A stretch of 58,284 bases of DNA from Deltaproteobacteria bacterium (GTDB lineage: Bacteria > Desulfobacterota > Syntrophia > Syntrophales > Smithellaceae), in contig SBEK01000003.1 of the NCBI GenBank assembly GCA_009668925.1, forward strand, positions 1 to 58,284, given 5' to 3'. The first letter of the stretch is position 1. Each line of letters begins with the position of its first letter. This document shows, piece by piece, positions 1 through 8,807 of the stretch. Position numbers and translations under genes: made by a program. The notes under the pieces are model-generated. The model saw nothing but the letters and a program-made list of their open reading frames with translations, was not told the DNA's origin and searched no databases.

Positions 1-43
1 CTTTAAAATATCGGTGCAATAAATATATTAATTAAAATACCGG

Positions 44-72
44 TTGACTTTTGGTTTCGTCACCACTATACG
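44..72 (+). promoter_or_regulatory. sigma-70-type promoter for hpf
   Basis: TTGACT (44-49) and TATACG (67-72) are separated by exactly 17 bases and lie 66 bases upstream of the hpf start codon. The flanking sequence at 1-40 is very AT-rich, as an UP-element would be. The match is 5/6 at -35 and 4/6 at -10. It would let hpf and the genes behind it be transcribed separately from whatever lies upstream (rpoN in most relatives). Confidence 0.55.
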
Positions 73-137
73 ACTAACCCTTGTGACCGGTGGCGGTTTT
101 GGCGTTTGGCCACCTAATTAAATCAGGAGGAAGCACA

Positions 138-671
138 ATGAATATTTCGGTAACTTTCCGGACGAGTGAAGGTGAAACCTGGCAAAAAGAATATGTTGAG
201 GAAAGAATCGTTAGATTGAAGAGGTACCTGGATGTTCCGGCCGAAGCCCATATTATCCTTTCGACGGAAAAGTTTCGCAATGTTGCGGAGATTAATCTGA
301 GCGCCAACGGCTGGAATATGAATGCCAAGGAAGAAGCCAAGGACATGCATCTGGCCGTGGATAATTGCATCGATAAGATTGAAAAACAACTCAAGAAGCA
401 ACGGGAAAAGAACAGAGAACACAAGCCCAAAAGCATCCGTCATGCAACCGCCAAGCCCCTCGAAGGAGTGGAAGAAGACGACGAGGCAACGGCAAAAGTC
501 GTGGAGACCCGGAAGATTGTCCTAAAGCCCATGTCGCTCGAGGAAGCTGTGCTGGAACTGGAAGGCAACACGGCCCGTTTTCTGATCTATCGCGACACGG
601 CATCGGAAAAAGTAAGCCTGATCTATCGTCTGGAAGACGGCAACTTCGCCCATATCGAGACGAACAGCTAG
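138..671 (+). CDS. hpf: ribosome hibernation promoting factor, long form
   Basis: A 177-residue protein of the HPF/RaiA family, which binds the 30S subunit in stationary phase and, in the long form, dimerises 70S ribosomes into 100S particles. The N-terminal 100 residues are the S30AE domain (MNISVTFR start, basic helix with KKQREKNREHK). An acidic linker follows, and the C-terminal 55 residues are the dimerisation domain (ETRKIVLKPMSLEEAVLELE). The start at 138 is chosen because AGGAGG at 125-130 lies 7 bases ahead; an in-frame ATG at 90 has no ribosome site and would add 16 residues foreign to the family. It heads an hpf-ptsN-hprK-rapZ series. Family assignment is firm. Confidence 0.95.
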   Translation: MNISVTFRTSEGETWQKEYVEERIVRLKRYLDVPAEAHIILSTEKFRNVAEINLSANGWNMNAKEEAKDMHLAVDNCIDKIEKQLKKQREKNREHKPKSIRHATAKPLEGVEEDDEATAKVVETRKIVLKPMSLEEAVLELEGNTARFLIYRDTASEKVSLIYRLEDGNFAHIETNS

Positions 672-690
672 TATCGCGTCAATCCTGTAC

Positions 691-753
691 TGTCATTTCA
701 ACCTCAGGGAGAAATCTAAGATTTCTCAGTCGTGAAGACTCCTTCGAAATGAC
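691..753. repeat. small dispersed-type palindromic repeat
   Basis: GTCATTTC (692-699) is repeated inverted as GAAATGAC (746-753). Between them lies a 9-1-9 palindrome, GAGAAATCT-A-AGATTTCTC (709-727). The element fills the 203-base hpf-ptsN spacer and can fold into a compact double hairpin. Elements of this look (terminal TCATTTC, inner AGATTTCTC) recur as short intergenic repeats in many bacterial genomes. No second identical copy was found in this window. There is no T-tract, so it is not an obvious terminator. Confidence 0.6.
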
Positions 754-874
754 GGAGGCAGTGTGACTTAACACTAGCGGAATCTTTACCTTCATTCGGG
801 AGTGCGCAAACCGGTTTTCCTTTGGACAAAGGAGGTAATGACGACGTTCCGGATTTCAAGCTCAGGTGTAACAC

Positions 875-1342
875 ATGCGGCTGCATCAAATTTTAAAGGA
901 AGAATTTCTCAGCGATAATCTTTTGTCCGACAATAAGAACGATGTGCTGGCGGAGTTGATTAATATACTGATTGCGAGCGGTCTTTCCCTGGACCCCGCG
1001 AAGGCGGTCGACGTCCTGCAGCAAAGAGAAAAGCTGGGATCGACGGGCATCGGCGACGGCGTGGCCATTCCGCACGGCAAGGTGTCCGACCTTCCGAATC
1101 TGGTGGTCGCCTTTGGACGCAGCAGGAAGGGGATTCCTTTTGACGCCGTTGACGGGAAGCCGGTGCATCTGTTCTTCGTGCTGTTGGCTCCGGAAAATTC
1201 GACGGGCCAACATCTGAAAGTGCTGGCGAAAATTTCGAAGCTTTTGAAAACACCCGAGTTTCGCAGGAAGCTGATCGACGCGAAAACAACGGGTGATTTA
1301 TACAAGGCAATCATTGTGCAAGATGAGTCTTGTCGGGCATAA
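875..1342 (+). CDS. ptsN: nitrogen-regulatory PTS enzyme IIA (EIIA-Ntr)
   Basis: A 155-residue PTS EIIA type-2 (fructose/mannitol) domain protein. In the nitrogen PTS it accepts phosphate from NPr and regulates potassium, nitrogen and carbon functions in place of transporting sugar. The phosphorylated histidine is His67 in GDGVAIPHGK, and FFVLLAPENSTGQHLKVLAKISKLL is the usual helix after it. An in-frame stop at 869-871 rules out a longer start; AGGTG at 864-868 is a modest ribosome site. It overlaps the next gene by 20 bases, so the two are translationally linked. No HPr/NPr or EI gene is in the window. Confidence 0.93.
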   Translation: MRLHQILKEEFLSDNLLSDNKNDVLAELINILIASGLSLDPAKAVDVLQQREKLGSTGIGDGVAIPHGKVSDLPNLVVAFGRSRKGIPFDAVDGKPVHLFFVLLAPENSTGQHLKVLAKISKLLKTPEFRRKLIDAKTTGDLYKAIIVQDESCRA

Positions 1343-2210
1343 AAAGAGTTCTCCAAATGAGCCCCTGACGCTGGCCGATCTTCTGCGGGACCGTTGGCCC
1401 TTCCTGGGAATCGCAGCGATCATCCGGCCGCAGGGTTTGAGGAGAGTTTTGGTCAGGCCTCATGTAAGATGCCGCCGAAGCCTCGCCGTGTCTCATCAGC
1501 CCGAGGATGCAATTGTTATTCTTTCGCCCCGGGCGCAAGAAAAGTTTTCGGCGATTGCCGAGCCCGGACGCCGCGCTTTCGTCGGCCATCTGGCGCTCTG
1601 CAGGACGGCCCTCGTGGTTCTGGCCCAGACAACAACCTGTCCCGCTTCCCTGAAAAGCAAACTCCAACGGTGGCGGATTCCGGCCGCTGTTTCTTCACTG
1701 CCTGAAAGTCTCCTCGAAAGCCGTTTCCAGGCAATCCTGGAGGAGCAAATAAAAAAGCGCACAACCGTTCACGGCATCGCCATGGAGGCCGAAGGAAGGG
1801 GTCTGCTGGTCAGGGGGCCAAGCGGAATCGGCAAGACGACAACGCTGCTGCAGGCGATCGGCGAAGGGTACGTCTGGATAGCCGACGACCGCGTTGTGGT
1901 CCGGAAGAATCGTCGCGGCAAGCTCGTTGTTTCCGGCCACAAAAAAATCAGGGACTATTTTCACACGAACGAAGACGGGGTCATGGCCGTAAACCGGCTG
2001 GTCCCCGCAGAGCAAATCAAGAAAGAAACAGAGTTGGCTTTCATCATCGACGTGGACCGGACGGACGGGGGCTGCGGCGCTTGCCGTCTTGAGGAAACCG
2101 AGATCATGAAGACGCGGCTGCCTCTCATCCGGATGGATATTCCCCGGACTGGCTATTTCAACAAGAATCTGCTATCGAAAGCCATACAAAAAATAAGCGA
2201 GGTGGATTAA
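1323..2210 (+). CDS. divergent HPr kinase/phosphorylase-like protein
   Basis: A 295-residue protein in the position hprK occupies between ptsN and rapZ. The N-terminus (LTLADLLRDRWPFLG) resembles the HprK N domain, and the C-terminal half has a Walker A motif GPSGIGKTT followed by a WIADDR segment like the VADD of HprK. However, the residues after that differ: the HprK/P signature loop (EIRGLGII) and the LFGxGAV stretch are not visible, and Lys-Thr replaces the usual Lys-Ser of the P-loop. Whether it phosphorylates a PTS protein is therefore open. The start at 1323 lies inside the end of ptsN. It abuts rapZ with no gap. Confidence 0.7.
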   Translation: MSLVGHKKSSPNEPLTLADLLRDRWPFLGIAAIIRPQGLRRVLVRPHVRCRRSLAVSHQPEDAIVILSPRAQEKFSAIAEPGRRAFVGHLALCRTALVVLAQTTTCPASLKSKLQRWRIPAAVSSLPESLLESRFQAILEEQIKKRTTVHGIAMEAEGRGLLVRGPSGIGKTTTLLQAIGEGYVWIADDRVVVRKNRRGKLVVSGHKKIRDYFHTNEDGVMAVNRLVPAEQIKKETELAFIIDVDRTDGGCGACRLEETEIMKTRLPLIRMDIPRTGYFNKNLLSKAIQKISEVD

Positions 2211-3077
2211 TTGAAGGACATCCAAGTGGTCATCATCTCGGGATTGTCGGGTTCCGGCAAGAGTACCGCGCTTCGGGCACTTGAAGATATCGGCTTCTTT
2301 TGCGTCGACAACCTCCCCGTCGTTTTACTGCCGAAGTTTCTTTCCATAACCCTCCTATCAACACCGAAGATCAAGCAAGTGGCGCTGGTGATGGATTTGC
2401 GGGAAAGAAGCTTTCTGGAAAAATACCAGCGCATCTTTGAACGCCTTAAGGAAAAGGGATACAAAATTGAGATTTTGTTTCTCGAAGCCGGTGAGGAATC
2501 GCTCTTGCGCCGGTTCAGCGAAACGAGGCGCAATCATCCGCTCTCCGCGACCGGTTCGATTTTGGAGGGCATTCAACTGGAAGTGGCCAAACTCTCGTCG
2601 CTGAGAAAGATGGCGGATACCATTATTGATACGACGACGACCAATGTCCATCAGCTCAAGGATACGATTCAAAGGCATTTTTTGCCGTCCTCCGGCCAGA
2701 AACAAATGATCATCAGTGTGATGTCTTTCGGGTACCGGTATGGTTTGCCGTCAGATGCGGATTTGGTGATTGATGTGCGGTTTTTGCCCAACCCTTATTA
2801 TGTCGATGCCCTGAAGAATTGTAATGGCCATGATCGGGCCGTGGAAGACTACGTATTGGACAATCCACAGTGCAAAGAATTTATGACGAAAGCAATTGAG
2901 GTCTTGGACTTTATCATCCCGCTTTACGAAAAGGAGGGAAAGGCCCGCCTCACCATTGCTTTCGGATGCACCGGAGGCAAGCATCGGTCGGTTGTGATGG
3001 CCAACCGTTTCAGCTCATACTTCCAATCCCTGGAATACATCGTACACACCTCTCATCGGGACATCAATAAAAGCTGA
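2211..3077 (+). CDS. rapZ: RNase adapter / nucleotide-binding protein RapZ
   Basis: A 288-residue RapZ (YvcJ) family P-loop protein. In enterobacteria RapZ binds GlcN6P and small RNAs and directs RNase E cleavage; in other groups it is known only as a GTP/ATP-binding protein. The Walker A motif GLSGSGKS is at residues 10-17, and the C-terminal domain carries the signature [10 protein letters not shown]. The start codon is TTG directly after the hprK stop codon, with AGGTGG (2200-2205) inside the hprK end as ribosome site, so translation is coupled. Length matches the family (about 285 residues). No glmS, glmY or glmZ is seen here. Confidence 0.93.
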   Translation: MKDIQVVIISGLSGSGKSTALRALEDIGFFCVDNLPVVLLPKFLSITLLSTPKIKQVALVMDLRERSFLEKYQRIFERLKEKGYKIEILFLEAGEESLLRRFSETRRNHPLSATGSILEGIQLEVAKLSSLRKMADTIIDTTTTNVHQLKDTIQRHFLPSSGQKQMIISVMSFGYRYGLPSDADLVIDVRFLPNPYYVDALKNCNGHDRAVEDYVLDNPQCKEFMTKAIEVLDFIIPLYEKEGKARLTIAFGCTGGKHRSVVMANRFSSYFQSLEYIVHTSHRDINKS

Positions 3078-3086
3078 CGTTTAGTG

Positions 3087-3152
3087 AATGGTGAAGGGTG
3101 AAGGGTGAAGGGTCACCCATGCAGCGCATTTGTCTGCAAGAAGTGTGACCCT
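3087..3152. repeat. heptamer tandem repeat and inverted repeat between convergent genes
   Basis: GGTGAAG occurs three times in tandem from about 3089. The last unit runs into AGGGTCAC (3109-3116), which is repeated inverted as GTGACCCT (3145-3152) with a 28-base loop. It sits between the ends of rapZ and the peptidase gene and could help both ends of transcription. It has no T-run, so a terminator role is only a guess. Confidence 0.4.
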
Positions 3153-3180
3153 CAAACTGTGAACCCTGAACCGTAAACCT

Positions 3181-4506
3181 TTAGATGGCCATTTTTTTCA
3201 TCACATTGTCTTCGATCCAGTGCGGATCCCACCATTCCTGGGGATTGACAAACTGCCCGCCGGCAAGAATGCTGAAGTGCAGATGATCGCCGCCGGCGAG
3301 TCCCGTCATGCCGGAAACTCCGATTTTTTCCTCTTTCTTAACCGTTTTGCCGACTGCGGTTTCAATGGAAGACAGATGTCCATACAGGCTGAACAATCCC
3401 AGACCGTGGTCGATGATAACGGCATTTCCGTATATGCCCAGCGGGCCGGCGAAGACAACGATTCCGTGGTTGGCCGCTTCCACCGGGGCATGGGCGGTGG
3501 AGGCGAGATCGACGCCCAGATGGACGGAGGTTCCGTAGGATTTACCGGAAATCAGATAGGTGCGCTGATCGCCGAAGAGCGCCATGGGTTTGGCGTCGCG
3601 CATTCTCAGAAACGGACCCTCCCACAGTCGTTTATTGACGGATTTGCTGCAAAGCGCCTGAATGGTTTTCGTATTTTCCTCCCGCAGGGTTCCATTGACA
3701 TACGCGAACACGTCCACGGCGGACTTCCCCTGCAGCTGGGGGGTCGACGACTGAAATCCCGGCATGATATTCTGGAGAAACGTGTCGCTCAGATTTACTT
3801 TGTCGGAGCGGAATTTTTTGGGCTTGATCGCATAGGGCATCGCGCTCCGGGCTTCATTGCCGGCGTCATCCCGGGCCCAGATGGCTATTTTTGTTTTGGC
3901 ATTCGCGGCATCCATCGCCAGTGCGAAGCAGGCGACTGATGTGGGCCTGTTGTTGATCAGGATGGTGTGCCCCGGGAAGAATTTGTCATCCACATAAACG
4001 CCCGTCAGGGTTGTCGGCTTGGATGTGCGATAGGTGATAAAACCGGTCCCGCCCTGGTTGATATAGTTCACGGGATTCAGAACGGATATCTGGAGCGGCA
4101 CGGTGTCAATCTTGACTTGCGTCGCCAGTAATGTTTCATTCTTGAAAAGTGAGCAGTCGACGGCTTTTATGTTGATAACCGCCTGGCCGTTCTTGAGTTT
4201 CAGCGCTTCGGTATCCAGGGTGAGCCGGATAGCCTTCTGTCTGACCCCGCGGGAGGGAAAAGACTCTTCGGCGATGATACGCGGTTTGTTGTCCTGAACA
4301 ATCTCTATGGTCAGACGGGACAAGCCGCTGGCTGAATCGGCAAACGTGATGCCGATCTCTTTCTTCTTGCCGATTGCGACAATGTTCTCGTTTAATTTGA
4401 CGACCGGTTTCTCAAGATCCAGATAATCGGCAAAATACAGCCAGCCGACTGTTCCGGCCAATAAAACAATCACCGCGATCGCCATATAAACGCCTATCCG
4501 TTTCAT
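3181..4506 (-). CDS. membrane-anchored M23 (LytM) family metallopeptidase
   Basis: A 441-residue protein with an N-terminal transmembrane anchor (residues 5-25, AIAVIVLLAGTVGWLYF), a long beta-rich extracytoplasmic region and a C-terminal M23 zinc peptidase domain. The metal ligands are in HLGVD and in HLHF near the C-terminus. M23 enzymes cut peptidoglycan cross-links; both catalytic motifs are present, so it is likely an active enzyme and not a degenerate LytM activator. Of two adjacent ATGs, the one at 4506 is taken because GGAG lies 7 bases ahead. It is transcribed alone, convergent with rapZ and divergent from coaBC. Confidence 0.9.
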   Translation of the reverse strand: MKRIGVYMAIAVIVLLAGTVGWLYFADYLDLEKPVVKLNENIVAIGKKKEIGITFADSASGLSRLTIEIVQDNKPRIIAEESFPSRGVRQKAIRLTLDTEALKLKNGQAVINIKAVDCSLFKNETLLATQVKIDTVPLQISVLNPVNYINQGGTGFITYRTSKPTTLTGVYVDDKFFPGHTILINNRPTSVACFALAMDAANAKTKIAIWARDDAGNEARSAMPYAIKPKKFRSDKVNLSDTFLQNIMPGFQSSTPQLQGKSAVDVFAYVNGTLREENTKTIQALCSKSVNKRLWEGPFLRMRDAKPMALFGDQRTYLISGKSYGTSVHLGVDLASTAHAPVEAANHGIVVFAGPLGIYGNAVIIDHGLGLFSLYGHLSSIETAVGKTVKKEEKIGVSGMTGLAGGDHLHFSILAGGQFVNPQEWWDPHWIEDNVMKKMAI

Positions 4507-4619
4507 CATTCGCTCCTCGAATTTTGATTTGATGGAACCCGCGCCTTCATAATGATTTTTATCGTGCATTGCAAGGAGAAATATCCCTTTGCATCGGCGA
4601 AATCAAAAGACTTTAAACC

Positions 4620-4648
4620 TTGATCTTGCCTTGAAACGCTGTTATATT
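4620..4648 (+). promoter_or_regulatory. sigma-70-type promoter for the coaBC operon
   Basis: TTGATC (4620-4625), 17 bases, TATATT (4643-4648), ending 31 bases ahead of the coaBC ATG. It lies in the divergent spacer opposite the M23 peptidase gene. Match is 4/6 at -35 and 5/6 at -10. Confidence 0.5.
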
Positions 4649-4679
4649 CTCAAAAAAATATCGAAGTGATCTGAAACTC

Positions 4680-5894
4680 ATGCTGGAAAATAAAAAGATC
4701 GTTCTGGGAATTACCGGCGGCATTGCGGCGTATAAATCGGCGGAGCTGACCCGCGCTCTCGTCAAAGCAGGAGCGCAGGTTCGGATCATCATGACGAAGA
4801 ACGCGGCGCAATTTATTACGCCGCTTACCCTGCAGACGCTGTCTCAGGGTCCGGTTTATACGGAAACGTTCGATCCGGATGATTCATACGACATGGCGCA
4901 TATCAGCTTGGCCGATTATGCGGATGCGTTTGTCATTGCGCCCGCAACGGGAAACGTGATCGGGAAGATCGCCTCCGGGATCGCCGATGATCTCCTGACG
5001 ACGACGCTCATGGCGCAAAACAAGCCGACGCTGATCTGCCCCGCAATGAACGACAAAATGCTCGCCAATCCGATTGTGCAGGATAATATCCGGAAGCTGC
5101 GGCAATATGGTTACTCGGTCATGGAAAGCGGCGTGGGGGAACTGGCCTGCAAAACGTCCGGTTCGGGGCGCCTGCCGGAAATCCCGGCGATTGTGGACGC
5201 GGTCGAATCCCTTTTGACCCCCAAGGATTTGTCCGGGGAAAGGATCCTCGTTACCGCAGGGCCGACGGAAGAACCGCTGGATCCGGTGCGCTGCATTACG
5301 AATCTTTCCTCAGGGAAGATGGGTTACGCGCTCGCGGCCGCCGCACAACAGCGCGGCGCAGCGGTGACACTGATCAGCGGGCCCACTAAAATAACCCCGC
5401 CCGCGGTGGAGAAGATGATCTTCGTCCGAACTGCGCTGGACATGTATCAGGCCGTGATGGACCATTGCGCCGAGGCGACGGTGATTATCAAAGCGGCTGC
5501 GGTGGCTGATTATCGGCCGGCGTCCTTGTCGGCGGAAAAAATCAAGAAGGATAAGGGAATGACGGAAATTGCCCTGACCCGCAACCCCGACATCATCGCT
5601 GAACTGGGCAGAAAGAAAATAAAAGGCATGCTGGTGGGTTTTGCCATGGAGACCGAGGATCTGCTCGCCAATGCGCGGCAGAAGCTCGCCAAAAAAAATA
5701 TGGATATGATCGTCGCGAACAGTCTTCGCGAGGAAGGCGCCGGCTTCCAGACGGACACGAATATCATTACGATCATCGACCGGAACGGAAAAACGACGGC
5801 ACTGGGAAAGATGACCAAGCTGGCGGCCGCCCACCGGATCCTGGACCATATCAAAACGCTGCAGCGAAAGAAAGGCGCGCGCAATAAACCATGA
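4680..5894 (+). CDS. coaBC: bifunctional phosphopantothenoylcysteine decarboxylase / phosphopantothenate-cysteine ligase
   Basis: A 404-residue CoaBC (Dfp) protein that makes 4'-phosphopantetheine for coenzyme A. Residues 1-185 form the flavin-dependent CoaC domain (GITGGIAAYKSAEL, catalytic His in MAHISLADYADA, PAMNDKM substrate clamp). Residues 186-404 form the CoaB ligase domain (LVTAGPTEEPLDPVRCITN, NLSSGKMG, AAAVADYRP). Length and domain order are standard. Its start lacks a strong ribosome site. The stop codon overlaps the next start by 4 bases (ATGA). It heads the likely operon reaching to the aminotransferase at 11044. CoA supply fits the CoA-based metabolism seen downstream. Confidence 0.96.
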   Translation: MLENKKIVLGITGGIAAYKSAELTRALVKAGAQVRIIMTKNAAQFITPLTLQTLSQGPVYTETFDPDDSYDMAHISLADYADAFVIAPATGNVIGKIASGIADDLLTTTLMAQNKPTLICPAMNDKMLANPIVQDNIRKLRQYGYSVMESGVGELACKTSGSGRLPEIPAIVDAVESLLTPKDLSGERILVTAGPTEEPLDPVRCITNLSSGKMGYALAAAAQQRGAAVTLISGPTKITPPAVEKMIFVRTALDMYQAVMDHCAEATVIIKAAAVADYRPASLSAEKIKKDKGMTEIALTRNPDIIAELGRKKIKGMLVGFAMETEDLLANARQKLAKKNMDMIVANSLREEGAGFQTDTNIITIIDRNGKTTALGKMTKLAAAHRILDHIKTLQRKKGARNKP

Positions 5895-6628
5895 CGGACA
5901 GGCTCAAGTCGACATCCTCTGCTGAGCTCAGGGAAGAATTGCTCTCGCTCGTCAAGTCCGTCAAAGGCCAACTCGCCAATGCCGATCATCTGTATGTCGA
6001 CGTCGCCTGGAAAAACACTGCGCCGATTCGGAAAGAAAGCGACACCGGCGCCGGGAAGCCGAAAAAAACGATCGACGATCTTTGCCGGGAGGCTGCCGGA
6101 TGCTATTTGTGCCCGTTATCGAAGACCAGAAAGAATGTCGTTTTCGGAGACGGAGACACGCGGGCTGAAATCGTTTTTGTCGGCGAAGCGCCCGGCGCGG
6201 ACGAAGACGCCATGGGCCTGCCGTTTGTTGGCCGGGCGGGACAGCTTCTGACCAACATCATCAAAGCCATGGGCCTGGCGAGAGAAGATGTTTATATCTG
6301 CAATATCCTCAAGTGCCGGCCGCCCGGGAACCGCAATCCGCTGCCGGATGAGATCCGCCTGTGTGAGCCGTATTTAAAGCAGCAGCTGCAGATGATATCT
6401 CCCCGGATCATCTGCGCCCTGGGGTCTTTTGCCGCGAAGACGCTTCTTGCGACCGAGACCCCCATTACCGTGCTGCGCGGGCGTTTTCATCAATACGCAG
6501 GGATCAAGCTGATGCCGACGTATCATCCCGCCTATCTGTTAAGAAACCCATCGGCCAAGAAACAAGTATGGGAAGATGTCCAGCTGATCATGAAAGAATT
6601 GAACAGTGGAAAAGATGACCAGGACTGA
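5891..6628 (+). CDS. family 4 uracil-DNA glycosylase (Fe-S)
   Basis: A 245-residue family-4 UDG, which removes uracil from DNA in many bacteria without Ung. The four cluster ligands fit Cys71, Cys74, Cys142 and Cys158 (CYLC, KCRPPGNRNP, LCEPYL). The active-site motif is GEAPGADED at 98-106 and the C-terminal motif is HPAYLLR. It is not UdgX: it has GEAPG, not GEQPG, and lacks the KRRIH insertion. Residues 1-60 are an unconserved extension of the kind often seen ahead of this domain. It overlaps coaBC by ATGA, so it is translated from the same message. Confidence 0.93.
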   Translation: MTDRLKSTSSAELREELLSLVKSVKGQLANADHLYVDVAWKNTAPIRKESDTGAGKPKKTIDDLCREAAGCYLCPLSKTRKNVVFGDGDTRAEIVFVGEAPGADEDAMGLPFVGRAGQLLTNIIKAMGLAREDVYICNILKCRPPGNRNPLPDEIRLCEPYLKQQLQMISPRIICALGSFAAKTLLATETPITVLRGRFHQYAGIKLMPTYHPAYLLRNPSAKKQVWEDVQLIMKELNSGKDDQD

Positions 6629-6641
6629 AAGAGGTGCCGTC

Positions 6642-7961
6642 ATGGTAAAAAGAATGTCCTTTTTATTGGTGCTGTTCCTGATCGCTGCCGCCGGCGCCGC
6701 CCTGGCGCAGGATAAGAAACCCGTGTTTCACGTCATGACATTGGAGGGCGTGATTACGTCCCCTTCGGCGAAATACGTGGCGGACACTCTCGAGGAAGCG
6801 CAAAAAACCGGTGCGGAGGGTTTAATCATTTTGCTGGATACTCCCGGAGGCCTGGATACGGCCATGCGGGACATTGCGAAGAGCATTCTCAATGCTCCGA
6901 TACCGGTCATCGTTTATGTCTATCCGTCGGGCGCACGGGCCGCTTCGGCAGGAGTCATCATCGCTCAGGCGGCGCATATTGCCGCCATGGCTCCCGGTAC
7001 CAACATCGGCGCCGCTCATCCCGTGGCGATCGGCATCGGGGGCAGCACCGAGATGGATAAGACCATGGCCAAGAAAGTCGAGAATGACGCGGCGGCTTAC
7101 GCCCGCAGTATCGCCAAGATTCGGGGCCGCAGCGAGGAATGGGTGGAAAAAGCGGTACGGAAAAGCGAGTCCATCACAGCGGATGAGGCGTTGAAGCTGC
7201 ATGTCATCGATGTGGTGGCGCCGGATATTGAAAAGTTATTGATCGCGATTGATCAGAAAGAAGTTATGGTTCAGGGCAGCAAAAGAAAGATAGCCTCGGC
7301 CCATGCCGTCACCCAGACGAAGAAGATAGGAACGCGGCAGGGGATTCTGGCGGCGATTTCCAATCCCAACATCGCCTATCTGCTCTTGCTGATCGGTCTG
7401 GCGGGCCTCTATTTCGAATTTTCCACACCCGGTGCGATTTTGCCCGGCGTGATCGGCGGCATATCCCTGCTGCTGGCATTTTTCGGTCTTTCCACTCTGC
7501 CGGTGAACTATACGGGTGTCTTGCTCATCTTGTTCAGCATTATCTTATTTATCGCGGAGATAAAAATTATGAGTCATGGTATGTTGACAGTTGGCGGCGT
7601 GATCTCCCTCGCTTTGGGATCCTTCATGCTTTTTGACACGCCGGAACCGGCGTTACGGCTCTCTTTGCAGGTCTTGATTCCGGCGGTGCTTGTCGCGTCA
7701 GGGTTTTTTATCGTTGTCATATGGCTGGCCATTAAGGCGCAGATGCGGAAGCACTATTCAGGCGCGGAATCGATGATTAACGGCGAAGGCGAAGCCAGTT
7801 CAGATATCGACGCCGGCGGCAAGGGAAAGGTTTTTTTCAAGGGAGAGTACTGGACGGCGCAGAGTGGTCAGTTCATTCCCCGCGGTGCGAAAGTGAGGAT
7901 CGTGAAAGTGGACGGATTGAATCTGAGCGTAGAGGAAGTTAAGAAAGAAAACAATACCTGA
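6642..7961 (+). CDS. NfeD-type membrane serine protease (long form)
   Basis: A 439-residue NfeD protein. After a signal peptide (residues 1-22, ending AALAQ) comes a ClpP-like serine protease domain (residues 27-215). The serine is in GARAASAGVIIAQ and the partner lysine is likely in MAKKVENDAAAYA. Four or five membrane helices follow (240-370), then a C-terminal OB-fold NfeD domain (GKVFFKGEYWTAQS). Related archaeal enzymes cut stomatin C-termini, and the next gene is a stomatin homologue, the usual pairing. The start at 6642 has GAGGTG six bases ahead; earlier in-frame ATGs would precede the signal peptide. Confidence 0.93.
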   Translation: MVKRMSFLLVLFLIAAAGAALAQDKKPVFHVMTLEGVITSPSAKYVADTLEEAQKTGAEGLIILLDTPGGLDTAMRDIAKSILNAPIPVIVYVYPSGARAASAGVIIAQAAHIAAMAPGTNIGAAHPVAIGIGGSTEMDKTMAKKVENDAAAYARSIAKIRGRSEEWVEKAVRKSESITADEALKLHVIDVVAPDIEKLLIAIDQKEVMVQGSKRKIASAHAVTQTKKIGTRQGILAAISNPNIAYLLLLIGLAGLYFEFSTPGAILPGVIGGISLLLAFFGLSTLPVNYTGVLLILFSIILFIAEIKIMSHGMLTVGGVISLALGSFMLFDTPEPALRLSLQVLIPAVLVASGFFIVVIWLAIKAQMRKHYSGAESMINGEGEASSDIDAGGKGKVFFKGEYWTAQSGQFIPRGAKVRIVKVDGLNLSVEEVKKENNT

Positions 7962-7984
7962 TCGACATATAAGGAGGAATTATT

Positions 7985-8746
7985 ATGTTGGGATCTTTAC
8001 CGATACCCCTGCTGGTCGTTGTCGTGCTGGTCGTCATGTTTTTGGCTTCGGCGATTAAAGTGCTCAATGAATATGAGCGGGCGGTTGTTTTCCGCCTGGG
8101 GCGAATTCGCGAACTCAAAGGGCCGGGCCTCATCATTATTATTCCGGGCATTGATAAGATTGTCCGGATCGACATGCGGACGATCACCATGGATGTTCCG
8201 TCTCAGGACGTCATCACCAAAGACAACGTATCAATCAAAGTCAATGCTGTCGTCTACTTCAGGGTGCTGGACGCCAATGCCGCGGTGGTCAACGTTGAAA
8301 ATTACCTTTTCGCGACCTCGCAGCTTGCCCAGACCACCCTGCGCAGCGTCTGCGGTCAGGTGGAGCTCGACGAAATTCTGTCGGAGCGGGAAAAGATCAA
8401 TTTGCACTTGCAGGAAATTCTGGACCGCAGCACGGATCCCTGGGGCATAAAAGTTTCCCTGGTCGAGGTCAAGCACATCGACCTGCCGGAAGAGATGAAG
8501 CGCGCCATGGCCAAGCAGGCTGAAGCCGAAAGAGAAAGACGGGCCAAGGTCATCAACGCGGAAGGAGAATTCCAGGCTGCGCAGAAGCTGATTGACGCCG
8601 CCGCTCTGATGGAAACTCAACCCATGTCTTTGCAGTTGCGCTATTTGCAGACCCTGAACCAGATTGCCGCGGAAAACAATTCCACGACCGTTTTCCCGAT
8701 TCCGATCGATCTGTTCAAGCCGTTTTTGAAATTGCTGGAAAAGTAA
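7985..8746 (+). CDS. slipin (stomatin/prohibitin SPFH family protein)
   Basis: A 253-residue SPFH-domain membrane protein. One N-terminal hydrophobic segment (residues 6-26) is followed by the stomatin core ([40 protein letters not shown]) and an alpha-helical, Ala/Glu-rich C-terminal coiled coil ([19 protein letters not shown]). Such proteins form membrane-microdomain oligomers and are substrates or partners of NfeD proteases. It lies 23 bases behind nfeD with a strong AAGGAGG ribosome site, so the pair is co-expressed. Confidence 0.94.
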   Translation: MLGSLPIPLLVVVVLVVMFLASAIKVLNEYERAVVFRLGRIRELKGPGLIIIIPGIDKIVRIDMRTITMDVPSQDVITKDNVSIKVNAVVYFRVLDANAAVVNVENYLFATSQLAQTTLRSVCGQVELDEILSEREKINLHLQEILDRSTDPWGIKVSLVEVKHIDLPEEMKRAMAKQAEAERERRAKVINAEGEFQAAQKLIDAAALMETQPMSLQLRYLQTLNQIAAENNSTTVFPIPIDLFKPFLKLLEK

Positions 8747-8807
8747 CCGAAAGGCGGCGGGCGACCGCCCGGCCGATACATAAAAAAATACCAAGGGAGA
8801 TCTTTCT

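Noticed and set aside
838..918. 26-codon plus-strand frame with GGAGG just ahead, overlapping the ptsN start
   Set aside because: Only two bases separate GGAGG from the ATG, too close for initiation, and the peptide looks random.
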